NCBI GenBank assembly: GCA_910574745.1
Contig: CAJTCE010000003.1
Coordinates: 159,134 to 223,133 of the forward strand
DNA length: 64,000 nucleotides
Direction of reading: 5' to 3'
DNA from: Lachnospiraceae bacterium
Lineage (GTDB): Bacteria > Bacillota > Clostridia > Lachnospirales > Lachnospiraceae
This document shows, one piece after another, positions 1 through 8,560 of this stretch. How positions within the stretch are numbered: the first letter of the stretch is position 1; every line of letters begins with the position of its first letter. The notes under the pieces are model-generated. The model was given only the letters and a program-made list of their open reading frames with translations. It was not told where the DNA came from and did no database searches. Position numbers and translations under genes: made by a program.

Positions 1-279
1 CAAAATAAAATACTCCGTAAAATGAGCAAGCTTTCTTACATGGTAATGATATTTATTGGCATATGCCGTAATCTGTTCTTCTGTGAACTCTTTATCAAGC
101 ACCTTATCCGCCACACGGACAATTCCTCTGCTGACCTTATAGCTAAGCGCCGAGGAATCCTTACCGCCCTGAGCTGAAAAGTGAAAAATCATCGCCATGA
201 CCAAAATAGCCGGCACAAAGGACAACGGTTTTAATACCATGCGCAATAAAGTTTTTATAAATAACCATATATATTTCAT
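1..279 (-). CDS. VanZ-like membrane protein, C-terminus beyond the window
   Basis: The minus strand reads 93 codons from an ATG at 279 off the left edge of the window, so the protein is incomplete. A GAGGAA ribosome binding site precedes the start. The visible part has an N-terminal hydrophobic segment, an FSAQ motif near residue 43 and a K-LAHFTEYFIL motif at the truncated end, which is the typical VanZ family pattern (small polytopic proteins, named for a teicoplanin-resistance accessory protein; most members have no known substrate). It lies 110 bp downstream of the AraR-like regulator on the same strand. Family assignment is fairly sure; function is not. Confidence 0.7.
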   Translation of the reverse strand, partial: MKYIWLFIKTLLRMVLKPLSFVPAILVMAMIFHFSAQGGKDSSALSYKVSRGIVRVADKVLDKEFTEEQITAYANKYHYHVRKLAHFTEYFIL

Positions 280-389
280 TTCACTTATTCCTCATCATAT
301 TTATAATTCTATTCTTACAGGAGATTTCCCATCTCATCCACTTCAAGCGGAAAGTTCTTTTCCATTCTCCGTTTGCAGCGCCAATTCCA

Positions 390-1484
390 TCATACCGTCC
401 GCCTCATACAGGAGCTTCCCTCTATGATTTCAGGCTCCATTAAAATCTGCTTGCCTTTTCCGTCTTCCCCGCTTTGAATCAGCTCAAGCAGGAGGCCTGC
501 TGCCGTCTCTCCCAGCTTTTCCTGGGGATGCTTGATCGTGGTAAGCTTCATCCCCGCCGCCATCTGGGAATTGTCATATCCGGTTACGGAAACATCCTCC
601 GGCACCTTAAGGCCCCCGTCAGTTAAAGCACGGATTACCTCAAAAGCAATCTGGTCATTATAGCAGACGATTCCATCCATTTCTTTTCCATCGGCAATCA
701 TCTCCTTCATGCGCTCATAGGGATGAACGGTTCTGTCCTCCGTATAAAACCAGATAATCCGCTCCGGGTCATAGAGAATCCCCGCCTCCTGCAGCGCCTT
801 TACATAGCCCTTATGGCGGTTTTGTCCCTGGGAATCATCCGCTTTAAACACCCCTATGATATTTTTATGTCCAAGATCAATGAGATATTTGGTAATGAGA
901 TAACCACCCTTAAGATCATCCATCAGTATATGCGGCTTATCCTTCATCTGTGAAAAACACCCTTGGATAAAAACATAGGGAATTTGAAATTCATCCATTT
1001 TTTTATATAAATGCATATGGCGGCAGTATATTTCACTTTTACTTGGCTCGATGATCATCCCATCTATGTCCTTCTGAAGCAGTTCCTCCAGAATCTTTGC
1101 CTCCCTGCTGCGGGAATTTCTCGTGTTCTTCAAAATAATGCTGTATCCTTCATCAGTCAGAACACTGTCTATTCCCTGAATCACTCTCGGAAAAATGTAA
1201 TCAGAAAGGTAAGTAGTAACTACTGCGATATTTTTGGAGGATTTCGTATGCCTTGCCAGTTCGGAACAAAAAGTGCCCTTGCCATGGATCGCATATACAT
1301 AACCTGCATTTTCCAAAATGGCAAGGGCCTTTCGCACGGTGTGCCTGCTGACCTGATATTGAACGGACAGCACATTTTCAGACGGGAGCTTATCCCCCGC
1401 CTGAATCTGTCCCGATAAAATCATCTCACGCAGTTCTTCCGTAATCTGATCATATTTTAACTTTTTGTTACCGGTATCTACCAT
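390..1484 (-). CDS. AraR-type transcriptional regulator (GntR HTH + LacI-like sensor domain)
   Basis: A 364-residue DNA-binding repressor. Residues about 8-75 are a GntR winged helix (KLPSENVLS followed by VSRHTVRKAL, then the wing AIHGKGTF). The rest is a LacI/periplasmic-binding-protein-like sugar-sensing domain (IIEPSKSE, DDLKGGYL, GYDNSQMA). This architecture is that of Bacillus AraR, which represses arabinose genes until a sugar binds, but no sugar operon is visible here, so the effector is unknown. The start at 1484 is supported by a GGGAGA site about 7 nt upstream. The gene reads away from htpG with only 55 bp between them. Confidence 0.85.
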   Translation of the reverse strand: MVDTGNKKLKYDQITEELREMILSGQIQAGDKLPSENVLSVQYQVSRHTVRKALAILENAGYVYAIHGKGTFCSELARHTKSSKNIAVVTTYLSDYIFPRVIQGIDSVLTDEGYSIILKNTRNSRSREAKILEELLQKDIDGMIIEPSKSEIYCRHMHLYKKMDEFQIPYVFIQGCFSQMKDKPHILMDDLKGGYLITKYLIDLGHKNIIGVFKADDSQGQNRHKGYVKALQEAGILYDPERIIWFYTEDRTVHPYERMKEMIADGKEMDGIVCYNDQIAFEVIRALTDGGLKVPEDVSVTGYDNSQMAAGMKLTTIKHPQEKLGETAAGLLLELIQSGEDGKGKQILMEPEIIEGSSCMRRTV

Positions 1485-1539
1485 CTTTTGTCTCCCGATA
1501 AGCTTCCAAAAGACTGCCGTTTATAAAACAGCCCTTTTC

Positions 1540-3642
1540 TTACTTTGTCAAAAGCAGCATAATGTCATTGCTGCGGGCAATAAATTTAGTCATTGCCTCC
1601 GGCGATAAAGGCGCATTTTGGAGCATTGCCAAATCATATAACTGCTCGCAGATCATCTTGGTATTTTCCCCGTCTTCATGCTCCATCACATATGCCACTA
1701 AAGGATGGTTTGCATTTAATACAAGGGTCTCTCCCTCACTTCCGAACATTCCCATATCCATTCCGCTTGTCGCATACATTTTCATCATATCCTGCATACG
1801 GCGGCTTTCTTCGGAAACGGTAATCATGGAAGAAATCTTCTTGTTCTTTAATTTCTCAATTTTAACAGAAAGCTTATCCTTTTTCAAAGCTTTTTTCATG
1901 ATCGCAGCAATTTCTTCCGCCTTGGCATCAAACTCCTCCTGTGCTTTTTTGGAGGTTTTCGACTTAAAGGTATCCGTCAAATCCGCATCGATTCTGGAAA
2001 ATTTGATTCCTTCATTCTTTGCCTCTAACTGGTTGACAAAAGGCTGGTCGATGTTTTCTGTCAAATATACAGCGTCCATTTTAGCCTGCTTAAACATATT
2101 GATATACTGGCTCTGCTGTTTTTCATCGGTTATATAATAAATGACTTTTTCCTTTTTCTCCTCTTCTTCCTCTACCGCATTGCCGTTTTCATCCACAATT
2201 TCTGCCTCAACCTTTTCTCCCTTTTCGTCAACGGCATTTTCTTCATTCTCTTCTCCCTCGGTATCAATGGGTTTTACTTCCAGACATTCCGGCAGGGTCA
2301 TATAATTGCCGTCTAAGTTCTTAAAGAGAATATAGTCGGTCATCTTCTCACAGAATTTATCATCCTTTAAACAGCCGAATTTAATGAAGGGACTGATATC
2401 ATCCCAATATTTTTCATACTCTTCCTTTTCGGTTTTGCACATACCTGCCAGCTTATCCGCGACTTTTTTGCTGATATAATCTGAAATTTTCTTAACAAAA
2501 CCGTCATTCTGCAGCGCGGATCTTGAAACATTCAGCGGCAGATCAGGACAGTCAATAACGCCCTTTAATAACATAAGAAATTCAGGAATAACCTCTTTGA
2601 TATTATCCGCAATAAACACCTGGTTGTTGTATAATTTAATAGTGCCCTCAATGGATTCATACTCTATATTAATCTTGGGGAAATAGAGAATACCCTTTAA
2701 GTTAAAGGGATAATCCATGTTCAAATGAATCCAGAACAAAGGCTCCCTGTAATCCCTGAATACCTTGCGGTAAAACTCCAGATATTCTTCTCTCGTGCAT
2801 TCATTGGGATGCTTTGTCCAAAGAGGATGCGTATCATTCATTAGCTCAGGGCGTTTTTTGATTTTAACTTTTTTCTCCGGCTCTTTCTTTTCCTCTTCCC
2901 CTTCTTTTGCTTCTTCCTTTTCCTCTTCTTTCACTTCAGGTTCAATTTTTTCAATTACTTCATCAGTGGGAAGCACTTCCTCTTCTTTGATGATTTCCGT
3001 CTCCGTGGTATTCAGCTTGCCCACATAAATTTCATAAGGCATAAAGGAACAATACTTTTTGATAACCTCTTTTGCCTCATATTCATTACAGAATTTCAGA
3101 CAGTCTTCATTGACAAACAGCGTAATGGTAGTGCCCACTTCTGTTCTTTCCCCGTCCTTCATATCGAATTCCGTACCGCCGTCGCACTCCCAATGTACTG
3201 CCACAGCCCCGTCTTTATAGGACAATGTATCAATATGAACCGCATCCGCCACCATAAATGCGGAATAAAAGCCCAATCCGAAATGACCGATAATCTGGTC
3301 TTCATTTGTCTTATCTTTATATTTTTCAATAAAATCCGTTGCACCTGAAAATGCAATCTGATTAATATATTCTTCTACTTCCTCAGCAGTCATGCCGAGA
3401 CCGTTATCGGAAATAATGATGGTTTTGTTTTCCGGGCTTACCTTAATATCCACCTTGGGAGTAAAGCCCTCGGGCAGAGAATATTCTCCCATCATATCCA
3501 GCTTCTTTAATTTGGTAATAGCATCACAGCCGTTAGAAACCAATTCCCTGTAAAAAATATCATGGTCGGAATATAACCACTTTTTAATAATCGGGAAAAT
3601 ATTATCGCTGTTAATGGATAAGCTGCCATGTTTGTTAGACAT
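1540..3642 (-). CDS. htpG: Molecular chaperone HtpG (Hsp90 family) with long acidic insertions
   Basis: Cytosolic ATP-dependent Hsp90 chaperone of 700 residues. The GHKL ATPase domain has RELVSN (E33, N37), SDNGLGM (D79) and the lid HFGLGFYSAF near 120-129. The middle domain contains NVSRSALQ and the C-terminal dimerisation domain follows. It is longer than the usual bacterial protein (E. coli HtpG is about 624 residues) because of a Glu/Lys-rich linker at about 213-263, in the position of the eukaryotic Hsp90 charged linker, and a second acidic stretch in the middle domain around 470-510. A CIRCE operator upstream implies HrcA control. The ATG at 3642 follows AAAGGAACG. Confidence 0.95.
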   Translation of the reverse strand: MSNKHGSLSINSDNIFPIIKKWLYSDHDIFYRELVSNGCDAITKLKKLDMMGEYSLPEGFTPKVDIKVSPENKTIIISDNGLGMTAEEVEEYINQIAFSGATDFIEKYKDKTNEDQIIGHFGLGFYSAFMVADAVHIDTLSYKDGAVAVHWECDGGTEFDMKDGERTEVGTTITLFVNEDCLKFCNEYEAKEVIKKYCSFMPYEIYVGKLNTTETEIIKEEEVLPTDEVIEKIEPEVKEEEKEEAKEGEEEKKEPEKKVKIKKRPELMNDTHPLWTKHPNECTREEYLEFYRKVFRDYREPLFWIHLNMDYPFNLKGILYFPKINIEYESIEGTIKLYNNQVFIADNIKEVIPEFLMLLKGVIDCPDLPLNVSRSALQNDGFVKKISDYISKKVADKLAGMCKTEKEEYEKYWDDISPFIKFGCLKDDKFCEKMTDYILFKNLDGNYMTLPECLEVKPIDTEGEENEENAVDEKGEKVEAEIVDENGNAVEEEEEKKEKVIYYITDEKQQSQYINMFKQAKMDAVYLTENIDQPFVNQLEAKNEGIKFSRIDADLTDTFKSKTSKKAQEEFDAKAEEIAAIMKKALKKDKLSVKIEKLKNKKISSMITVSEESRRMQDMMKMYATSGMDMGMFGSEGETLVLNANHPLVAYVMEHEDGENTKMICEQLYDLAMLQNAPLSPEAMTKFIARSNDIMLLLTK

Positions 3643-3720
3643 AAAATCACGTTCCTTTCTTTATCAAACCTCTCAATAATATGAAGTTTACAACCCCGTG
3701 AACCATTCGTCAAGCAAAAA

Positions 3721-3747
3721 CTAGCACTCATTTGGAAAGAGTGCTAG
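3721..3747 (-). promoter_or_regulatory. CIRCE operator (HrcA binding site) upstream of htpG
   Basis: A perfect inverted repeat, CTAGCACTC, 9-nt spacer, GAGTGCTAG, matches the CIRCE consensus (TTAGCACTC-N9-GAGTGCTAA) except at the outermost pair-conserving positions. It lies 79 bp upstream of the htpG start. A plausible promoter (TTGACG, 17 nt, TAAACT on the minus strand) sits between CIRCE and the gene. CIRCE is the class I heat-shock operator; in Bacillus subtilis htpG is not under HrcA, so this placement is worth noting. Confidence 0.9.
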
Positions 3748-3811
3748 TAATTTATTGGAAACCCTGATTTTTCAAGGCTTTTTCAATTCTTAAATTTTTA
3801 TAAATCACAAT

Positions 3812-4855
3812 CTATTCCGGAAAATACTTTTCATAAATATCGAAAAAGTCACTGGTTGTTACCTGCTCTTCATGAACCATAAAAATGCTTTTCCAGAGCT
3901 CTTCATTTAACTGCCGGATCTGGTTTTCTGCAAAGGTTCCGTAAACCTCATTGAAGGCTTCTTTTTTTCTACGGGTAATAATCTTCTCCTTATTGACGTC
4001 TGTTTCCTTACGATCCAGCGTGCTGACACAGTGGATAATATAATATCCTTCCTCCCCCTTAATTACCTCTCCGGTTTCATTGCCCGCCAGATTAAAGGCG
4101 CACTCCTCTACCGCACTGTCTACCACGCCTTTTCCGAAGGAATGGGTAACGGTCTTATCATCGCTGTAGGAAAGAGCCAGTGTATAGAAATCCTCGCCTT
4201 CGTCAAGTCTTTTTTTAAGCTCCTCTGCCAATTCTTCCTTTTCTGCATTTTCCTCTGACGACCTTATAAAGATCCAATCCACGGTAACGCTTCTGGCTTC
4301 ATCATCGCTGATCTCCGGATTGATATCCCGGATAATGTACTCATACACCTTGTGGGCAATGGCATATTCCCGGTACATCTGCCCAATTAATTCCTCTGTC
4401 ACATTCATGGATTGTATCTCATCGTCATTTAATGACTGATAATATTCTGCGGACGCCTGCATAACCAGCTTTTCTTCTTCATCCGTAAGCCTAACCTGAT
4501 ACTGGTCCGCCAAAAGGTTCATGGTCTTGACCTGGGCAATTCTGGCGGCTACCGTGTCCTTGATTCTGCTTTCCATGGAAATGCCATTGCTGGAAACACT
4601 CCAGATCTGACTGCCGTACACTGCTTCATAGCGGTTCTGGATATTGGTCAGATAAACCATGAATTCATTGGTATAACAGGAGCTGCTTCCGATCCTGAAC
4701 ACCTCATCCTTTTCAAAGCCGGTGGTCAGAACAATCTGGGTAACCCCATTGCCTTTATCAGCCTTTTCGTCTTCCCCTTCGCCTTTTCCGCATGCGCAAA
4801 GCAGCAAAATTCCTCCCATTATCAGTGCCAGTATAATTATTTTTTTATTTCTCAT
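3812..4855 (-). CDS. Parvulin-type peptidyl-prolyl isomerase lipoprotein (PrsA/SurA-like)
   Basis: A 347-residue predicted lipoprotein. The N-terminus is a signal peptide ending LLLCAC, with the lipidated Cys at about residue 22. An N-terminal SurA-like helical chaperone region is followed by a rotamase domain at about 190-300 (VDWIFIRSS, GEDFYTLALSYS, FGKGVVD, GYYIIHC). Such proteins assist folding of secreted proteins at the outer face of the membrane. Its start overlaps the end of the upstream FAD oxidoreductase gene by 11 nt, so the two are probably co-translated. Classical PrsA is shorter, so the exact orthology is uncertain. Confidence 0.8.
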   Translation of the reverse strand: MRNKKIIILALIMGGILLLCACGKGEGEDEKADKGNGVTQIVLTTGFEKDEVFRIGSSSCYTNEFMVYLTNIQNRYEAVYGSQIWSVSSNGISMESRIKDTVAARIAQVKTMNLLADQYQVRLTDEEEKLVMQASAEYYQSLNDDEIQSMNVTEELIGQMYREYAIAHKVYEYIIRDINPEISDDEARSVTVDWIFIRSSEENAEKEELAEELKKRLDEGEDFYTLALSYSDDKTVTHSFGKGVVDSAVEECAFNLAGNETGEVIKGEEGYYIIHCVSTLDRKETDVNKEKIITRRKKEAFNEVYGTFAENQIRQLNEELWKSIFMVHEEQVTTSDFFDIYEKYFPE

Positions 4856-6260
4856 ATGCTTTTAAAATACTCCTTGCAACGCTGATGCCGTTTGCCGATG
4901 CCTGCTGTAAGCCACGGGTTACTCCCGCTCCGTCACCAATGGCGCGGAGTCCTGCAACGCTGGTCTCAAAATCCTCGTTTACAACAACCCGGTTGCTGTA
5001 AAATTTAACCTCTACTCCGTATAAAAGGGTCTCATCCGCCGCAATTCCCGGCGTAATTTTATCCAATGCCACTAGCATTTCTTCTATATCCACCATAATA
5101 CGGTGTGGAAATACCAGGGATAAATCTCCCGGCACCGCATCCTTTAAGGTTGGAATCAGATTATTTCTGCAAAGTCTTTCCTCTGTAGTCCTTCTGCCTC
5201 TCTTAAAGTCCCCAAAGGTCTGGACTAAAACCTTCCCTCCGCAAAGCATGTTGGAAAGCTGGGCAATCTGCTTGCCATACTCAATAGGCGTCTTAAAGGG
5301 CTTTGTAAAATTCTTGGAAACCAGTATGGCAAAATTGGTATTGTCCGTCTTGTATTCCTTGGATTTATAAGCATGGCCGTTTACTACCGCAAGGCCGTTT
5401 TCATAATATTCCGTGGCAACCTCCCCTGAAGGGTTTGTGCAAAAAGTGCGCACCTTATCGTCAAAAGTAGGGGTATGGTAAATCAATTTTGCCTCATAGA
5501 GGTTTTCATTCAAAAATTGCATAACCTCATCGCGCACTTCTACCCGGACGCCCACATCCACAGTTCCCGGCGTAGTTTCGATTCCGATTTCCTCACACTT
5601 ATCTTTAAACCAGTCGGCGCCTTCCCTGCCTACCGCCGAAACAATTTCCTTTGCGTAGCAGCTTTCGCCCTTGTCCGTTACAACACCCACGGCCCTGCCA
5701 TCCTCTACCAGGATCTGGTCCACCATGGTCTGAAACTGCAAAACTACTCCCTTTTCCTCCAAATGCTTTTGAAGCTTACTGTAAATCTTATAGCCTTCTT
5801 CCGTTCCCAAATGCCTGATGGGGCATTCCACCAGCTTTAAATTGGCATTTATAGCTTTCTTGCGGATTTCCCTGATTTCCTTTTCCTTGTCCAATCCGTA
5901 TACATTGACATCCGCGCCGAATTTCAAATAAACGCTGTCTGATTCCTTTATTAATTCTATGGTTTTATCATATCCTAAAATATTCGGAAGATTCCCTCCC
6001 ACATCGGGAGAAAGGGATAGCTTTCCGTCAGAGAAAGCGCCTGCTCCCGCGAATCCTGTTGTAATAGAGCAGGGCTTGCAGCCTACGCATTGTTTTGTTA
6101 CCCGCTTAGGGCAGGTTCTTTTTTCAATGCTTCTCCCTTTTTCAATCATCAATACCTTTAATTCCGGCTTTGTCTCAAGAAGCTCATAGGCACAAAATAT
6201 GCCGCCGGGTCCCGCGCCGATAATAATGACGTCATACTGATTTTCATGTGTTTTATCCAT
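4845..6260 (-). CDS. FAD-dependent oxidoreductase (COG2509-like dehydrogenase)
   Basis: A 471-residue flavoprotein. The FAD-binding dinucleotide fold is at the N-terminus (VIIIGAGPGG, then a MIEKG beta2 end), followed by a Cys-rich stretch (CPKRVTKQCVGCKPC), TTGFAGAGAFSDGKLS and, near the C-terminus, GLRAIGDGAGVTRGLQQA. This matches the uncharacterised FAD-dependent dehydrogenase family widespread in Clostridia; the substrate is unknown. I place the start at 6260 (MDKTHEN) because a GGAAAGGCGG site lies 9 nt upstream, although the frame is open to 6317. The four clustered cysteines could hold a metal or Fe-S centre; that is inference. Confidence 0.85.
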   Translation of the reverse strand: MDKTHENQYDVIIIGAGPGGIFCAYELLETKPELKVLMIEKGRSIEKRTCPKRVTKQCVGCKPCSITTGFAGAGAFSDGKLSLSPDVGGNLPNILGYDKTIELIKESDSVYLKFGADVNVYGLDKEKEIREIRKKAINANLKLVECPIRHLGTEEGYKIYSKLQKHLEEKGVVLQFQTMVDQILVEDGRAVGVVTDKGESCYAKEIVSAVGREGADWFKDKCEEIGIETTPGTVDVGVRVEVRDEVMQFLNENLYEAKLIYHTPTFDDKVRTFCTNPSGEVATEYYENGLAVVNGHAYKSKEYKTDNTNFAILVSKNFTKPFKTPIEYGKQIAQLSNMLCGGKVLVQTFGDFKRGRRTTEERLCRNNLIPTLKDAVPGDLSLVFPHRIMVDIEEMLVALDKITPGIAADETLLYGVEVKFYSNRVVVNEDFETSVAGLRAIGDGAGVTRGLQQASANGISVARSILKAYEK

Positions 6261-6393
6261 AAAATGTACCGCCTTTCCCAAAAGCATACTAAACTGCAGC
6301 TTCCTCCTTCTTGTCATCTCCCATGAGATTTACCGCTTTTCGCAAAAACATACAGCCGTATGCACAAAATTTCATAATCCATCATTGGAAATT

Positions 6394-7521
6394 TTAGCAC
6401 GGAACGGAAAATATATCAATTTTAAAATAGTTTTTCATAAGGGTTTCCAGACAATTCAGCTTTCCTATGACAATGCTTTTATCCTTTGTGCTTTTCTCAT
6501 TGAGTTGATCAAAGCTGATTCCTCTTACCGCCTTACTATGCAGCTTCCCCTTAAACTGAATCACAAAATCCGCAAATCTTTTATCATCCTGGTTCAGCCT
6601 CGTAAATCTGTCAAACAAAGCAAACCACAGGAAGGAATCTTTTATATTAAATACATCCGCAATTCTTTGATCGGAAATACTGCCAAGCCTTTCGATCAGA
6701 GAATAAAAATCCGTAAAAACAGCGTCGTTAGCTTCCTTTGACAAATACTCGCACATTTTCCTGAAATCCTTGTTGTAGCTGTCCAAATAGTTAATTGCCA
6801 TAATGCTCTCCACAACCATTCTGCGCATCATGCCGGATTTGAGATTACTTTCCCTATATGCACTGATTCCGGAATCCGCCCGGAAAAAGTTCATTTTCAG
6901 AATATTATCAACCAGTTCCGCATAATCTTCATTAAGGCCTGTCCATCCGTTCTGAGCCACCGTCATAGGCCTGCAACGGTTAAAGCGGGCTATGTCATAG
7001 GCGATTTCCTTTTTGCTGCAATTTAAATTCAGCATGGCGGGAATCTGATATTCCAGAAACTGATCGCGCAATTCTTCCGGCAATTGGGAGAATTTTTTGT
7101 TTCTGATATCAAAGATCTTTTGTTCCGGAATGGGAAAACCGTCTTTATTTAATACTTCCTTTCCGTTTTTATCCTTTTTAAAGGTCTGGTATTCGATTTC
7201 GTAGCGCTGAACATTTTTGGATATGGCAAATCCGTCCTTTAGATAATGTTCGATATTGGTACAGCGCTGTTTGCCGTCAATCAGCCAGTACATGGTAATG
7301 CCGTCCTTGATTTCTTCTGAAATAATGATCTGGGTCAGGGCTTTCCCTTGTAAAATATCCGCAATCAGTTCACTTTTGTAATAATTGTTCCACTGACCAC
7401 TGCTTCTTTGCAAAACATGGTTGTCCCGAAGCTGGTGTCGGCTTAATTTTTTGCTGATAGCCGAAATGGCGTAGCTTGTATTCTTGGTCTTTTCTGATGT
7501 TGTAGTCATAGTATCCCCCAT
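6394..7521 (-). other. Probable internal translation start giving a stand-alone DUF262 protein
   Basis: Within the sigma-DUF262 gene, the minus strand carries AAAGGAGGAG (7540-7531), a 9-nt spacer and an in-frame ATG at 7521 (MGDTMTTTS, residue 213 of the fusion). This is much stronger than the signal at the full-length start. Translation from here would give a 375-residue protein made only of the linker and the DUF262 domain. Both products may be made, or two ancestral genes may have fused. Confidence 0.5.
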
Positions 7522-8157
7522 AGTGTCAGTCTCCTCCTTTATGGAATCAGTTTTGCAGTCCGTATCCCTGAATAAATATCTGGTATTTTCATAAGCTCTT
7601 ATGGTCGACATATGCCTGTCATATTGCTTGCCGGTAAGCCCCAATTTTTCCTTTATGACAGAAACGGGCTCATCATCCATCTTCATCTTGAGAATCCGCC
7701 TCTGTATTTCTGATAAATGACTGAGATATTCGTTTATCCTCTCGTCCTGAAAGCCGCCCATCCGCTCTGACAGGGCCGCTTCTATTGTAAAATCAGAAGG
7801 AATGGAATTCCCGATGGCAAAGAAATCACATTCATCAACGGGCTCATCCATGGAAATGACCGAAACCGGACTGTCTTTATCCGTTCCTTTTCTCTTTTGT
7901 CTGTTTCTCGCCGTTATTTCAGACTTTATTTTGTTGCATAAACAGGAATATAAAAATCCCTCAAAAGGTCTCTTGTTGTCATATTTGAATAAAACCTTTG
8001 TAAAAACCTCATTTGCCAGGGAATAAAAATCCTGGTAATCCTTGTGGCATAGCCCTCCAAATCCCGCCAAAATCCTGTCTACCATATCCCGTAGCTTTTT
8101 GGCATTGTCTTTATAATATGTATCTAACAACTCTTCCGTAAAATCATCTCCCCTCAT
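6394..8157 (-). CDS. Sigma-70-like factor fused to a DUF262/ParB-like domain
   Basis: A 587-residue fusion. Residues about 20-95 resemble sigma-70 region 2 (DYQDFYSLANEVFTKVL, then RPFEGFLYSCLCNKIKSE and a basic tail). Residues about 140-190 resemble region 4, a helix-turn-helix (LSEIQRRILKMKM, LGLTGKQYDRHMSTIR). After a Thr/Ser/Glu linker at 200-228, residues about 240-420 form a DUF262 domain (VLQRSSGQWNN, WLIDGKQRC at 291-299), a ParB/sulfiredoxin-like fold found in restriction and defence proteins. It is divergent from the tail operon, and its promoter overlaps a LexA box. No good ribosome binding site precedes the ATG at 8157, but AAAGGAGGAG stands 9 nt before an internal Met codon at 7521. 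Inferred role: initiation factor or regulator for the neighbouring YonO-like polymerase. Confidence 0.7.
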   Translation of the reverse strand: MRGDDFTEELLDTYYKDNAKKLRDMVDRILAGFGGLCHKDYQDFYSLANEVFTKVLFKYDNKRPFEGFLYSCLCNKIKSEITARNRQKRKGTDKDSPVSVISMDEPVDECDFFAIGNSIPSDFTIEAALSERMGGFQDERINEYLSHLSEIQRRILKMKMDDEPVSVIKEKLGLTGKQYDRHMSTIRAYENTRYLFRDTDCKTDSIKEETDTMGDTMTTTSEKTKNTSYAISAISKKLSRHQLRDNHVLQRSSGQWNNYYKSELIADILQGKALTQIIISEEIKDGITMYWLIDGKQRCTNIEHYLKDGFAISKNVQRYEIEYQTFKKDKNGKEVLNKDGFPIPEQKIFDIRNKKFSQLPEELRDQFLEYQIPAMLNLNCSKKEIAYDIARFNRCRPMTVAQNGWTGLNEDYAELVDNILKMNFFRADSGISAYRESNLKSGMMRRMVVESIMAINYLDSYNKDFRKMCEYLSKEANDAVFTDFYSLIERLGSISDQRIADVFNIKDSFLWFALFDRFTRLNQDDKRFADFVIQFKGKLHSKAVRGISFDQLNEKSTKDKSIVIGKLNCLETLMKNYFKIDIFSVPC

Positions 8158-8212
8158 TTTCTATTGCTTGAAATCCCTTTTAAAAAATTTCCATATTCTT
8201 CCTGTAACACTA

Positions 8213-8241
8213 ACTATAGAACATGTGTTCGTATTTGTCAA
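8213..8241 (-). promoter_or_regulatory. Consensus sigma-A promoter for the sigma-DUF262 gene
   Basis: On the minus strand TTGACA (8241-8236), a 17-nt spacer and TATAGT (8218-8213) form a near-perfect vegetative promoter. A LexA box occupies the spacer immediately upstream of the -10 hexamer. The predicted transcript start is about 50 nt before the ATG at 8157. Confidence 0.85.
8219..8230. promoter_or_regulatory. LexA (SOS/Cheo) box 1
   Basis: GAACATGTGTTC is a perfect GAAC-N4-GTTC Gram-positive LexA operator. It sits inside the spacer of the leftward promoter, so LexA binding should block transcription of the sigma-DUF262 gene. Confidence 0.85.
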
Positions 8242-8251
8242 TTGCTTTTTC

Positions 8252-8263
8252 GAACATTTGTTC
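8252..8263. promoter_or_regulatory. LexA (SOS/Cheo) box 2
   Basis: GAACATTTGTTC, flanked by C and T, is a second perfect GAAC-N4-GTTC box, 33 bp centre-to-centre from box 1 and on the rightward side of the divergent intergenic region. It is well placed to control the tail operon. Confidence 0.85.
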
Positions 8264-8347
8264 TGTTTTGGAGTGGGCAAATGAAAAAAGGAGAAATACA
8301 TATTGTACCCGTTAAACAGACAACATACAGGGAGGATAAAAAGAAAT

Positions 8348-8560
8348 ATGATAAAAACAAATTTTTGCAAACCGGACTACACGCGCTTTGGCGGAATCAT
8401 CTATTCGTCAGATTTTGAAACAGAATGGAAAGGAAAAAGATATCAAAACGGTTCCGTGATCGCTTCAAGAATTGCCGGCGATAAACGCTTTGACGAGCAG
8501 TGCCGGCAAAATATTCAAAACAGAATCAGGAGGAACGAATATGAAAGCATACAAAAATAA
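8348..8560 (+). CDS. Small protein, first gene of the tail-like operon
   Basis: A 70-residue protein of unknown function starting MIKTNFCKPDYTRFGG. The ATG at 8348 was chosen because GGGAGG lies 12 nt upstream; the frame is open further upstream to 8303. The C-terminal third is basic (Arg/Gln-rich). It overlaps the next gene by 20 nt, which suggests translational coupling. As the first gene after the LexA boxes it may be regulatory, but no domain is recognisable. Confidence 0.55.
   Translation: MIKTNFCKPDYTRFGGIIYSSDFETEWKGKRYQNGSVIASRIAGDKRFDEQCRQNIQNRIRRNEYESIQK

Noticed and set aside
1562-2137. Long open frame opposite htpG
   Set aside because: It is antisense to a clear Hsp90 gene, lacks a ribosome binding site and shows no family features.
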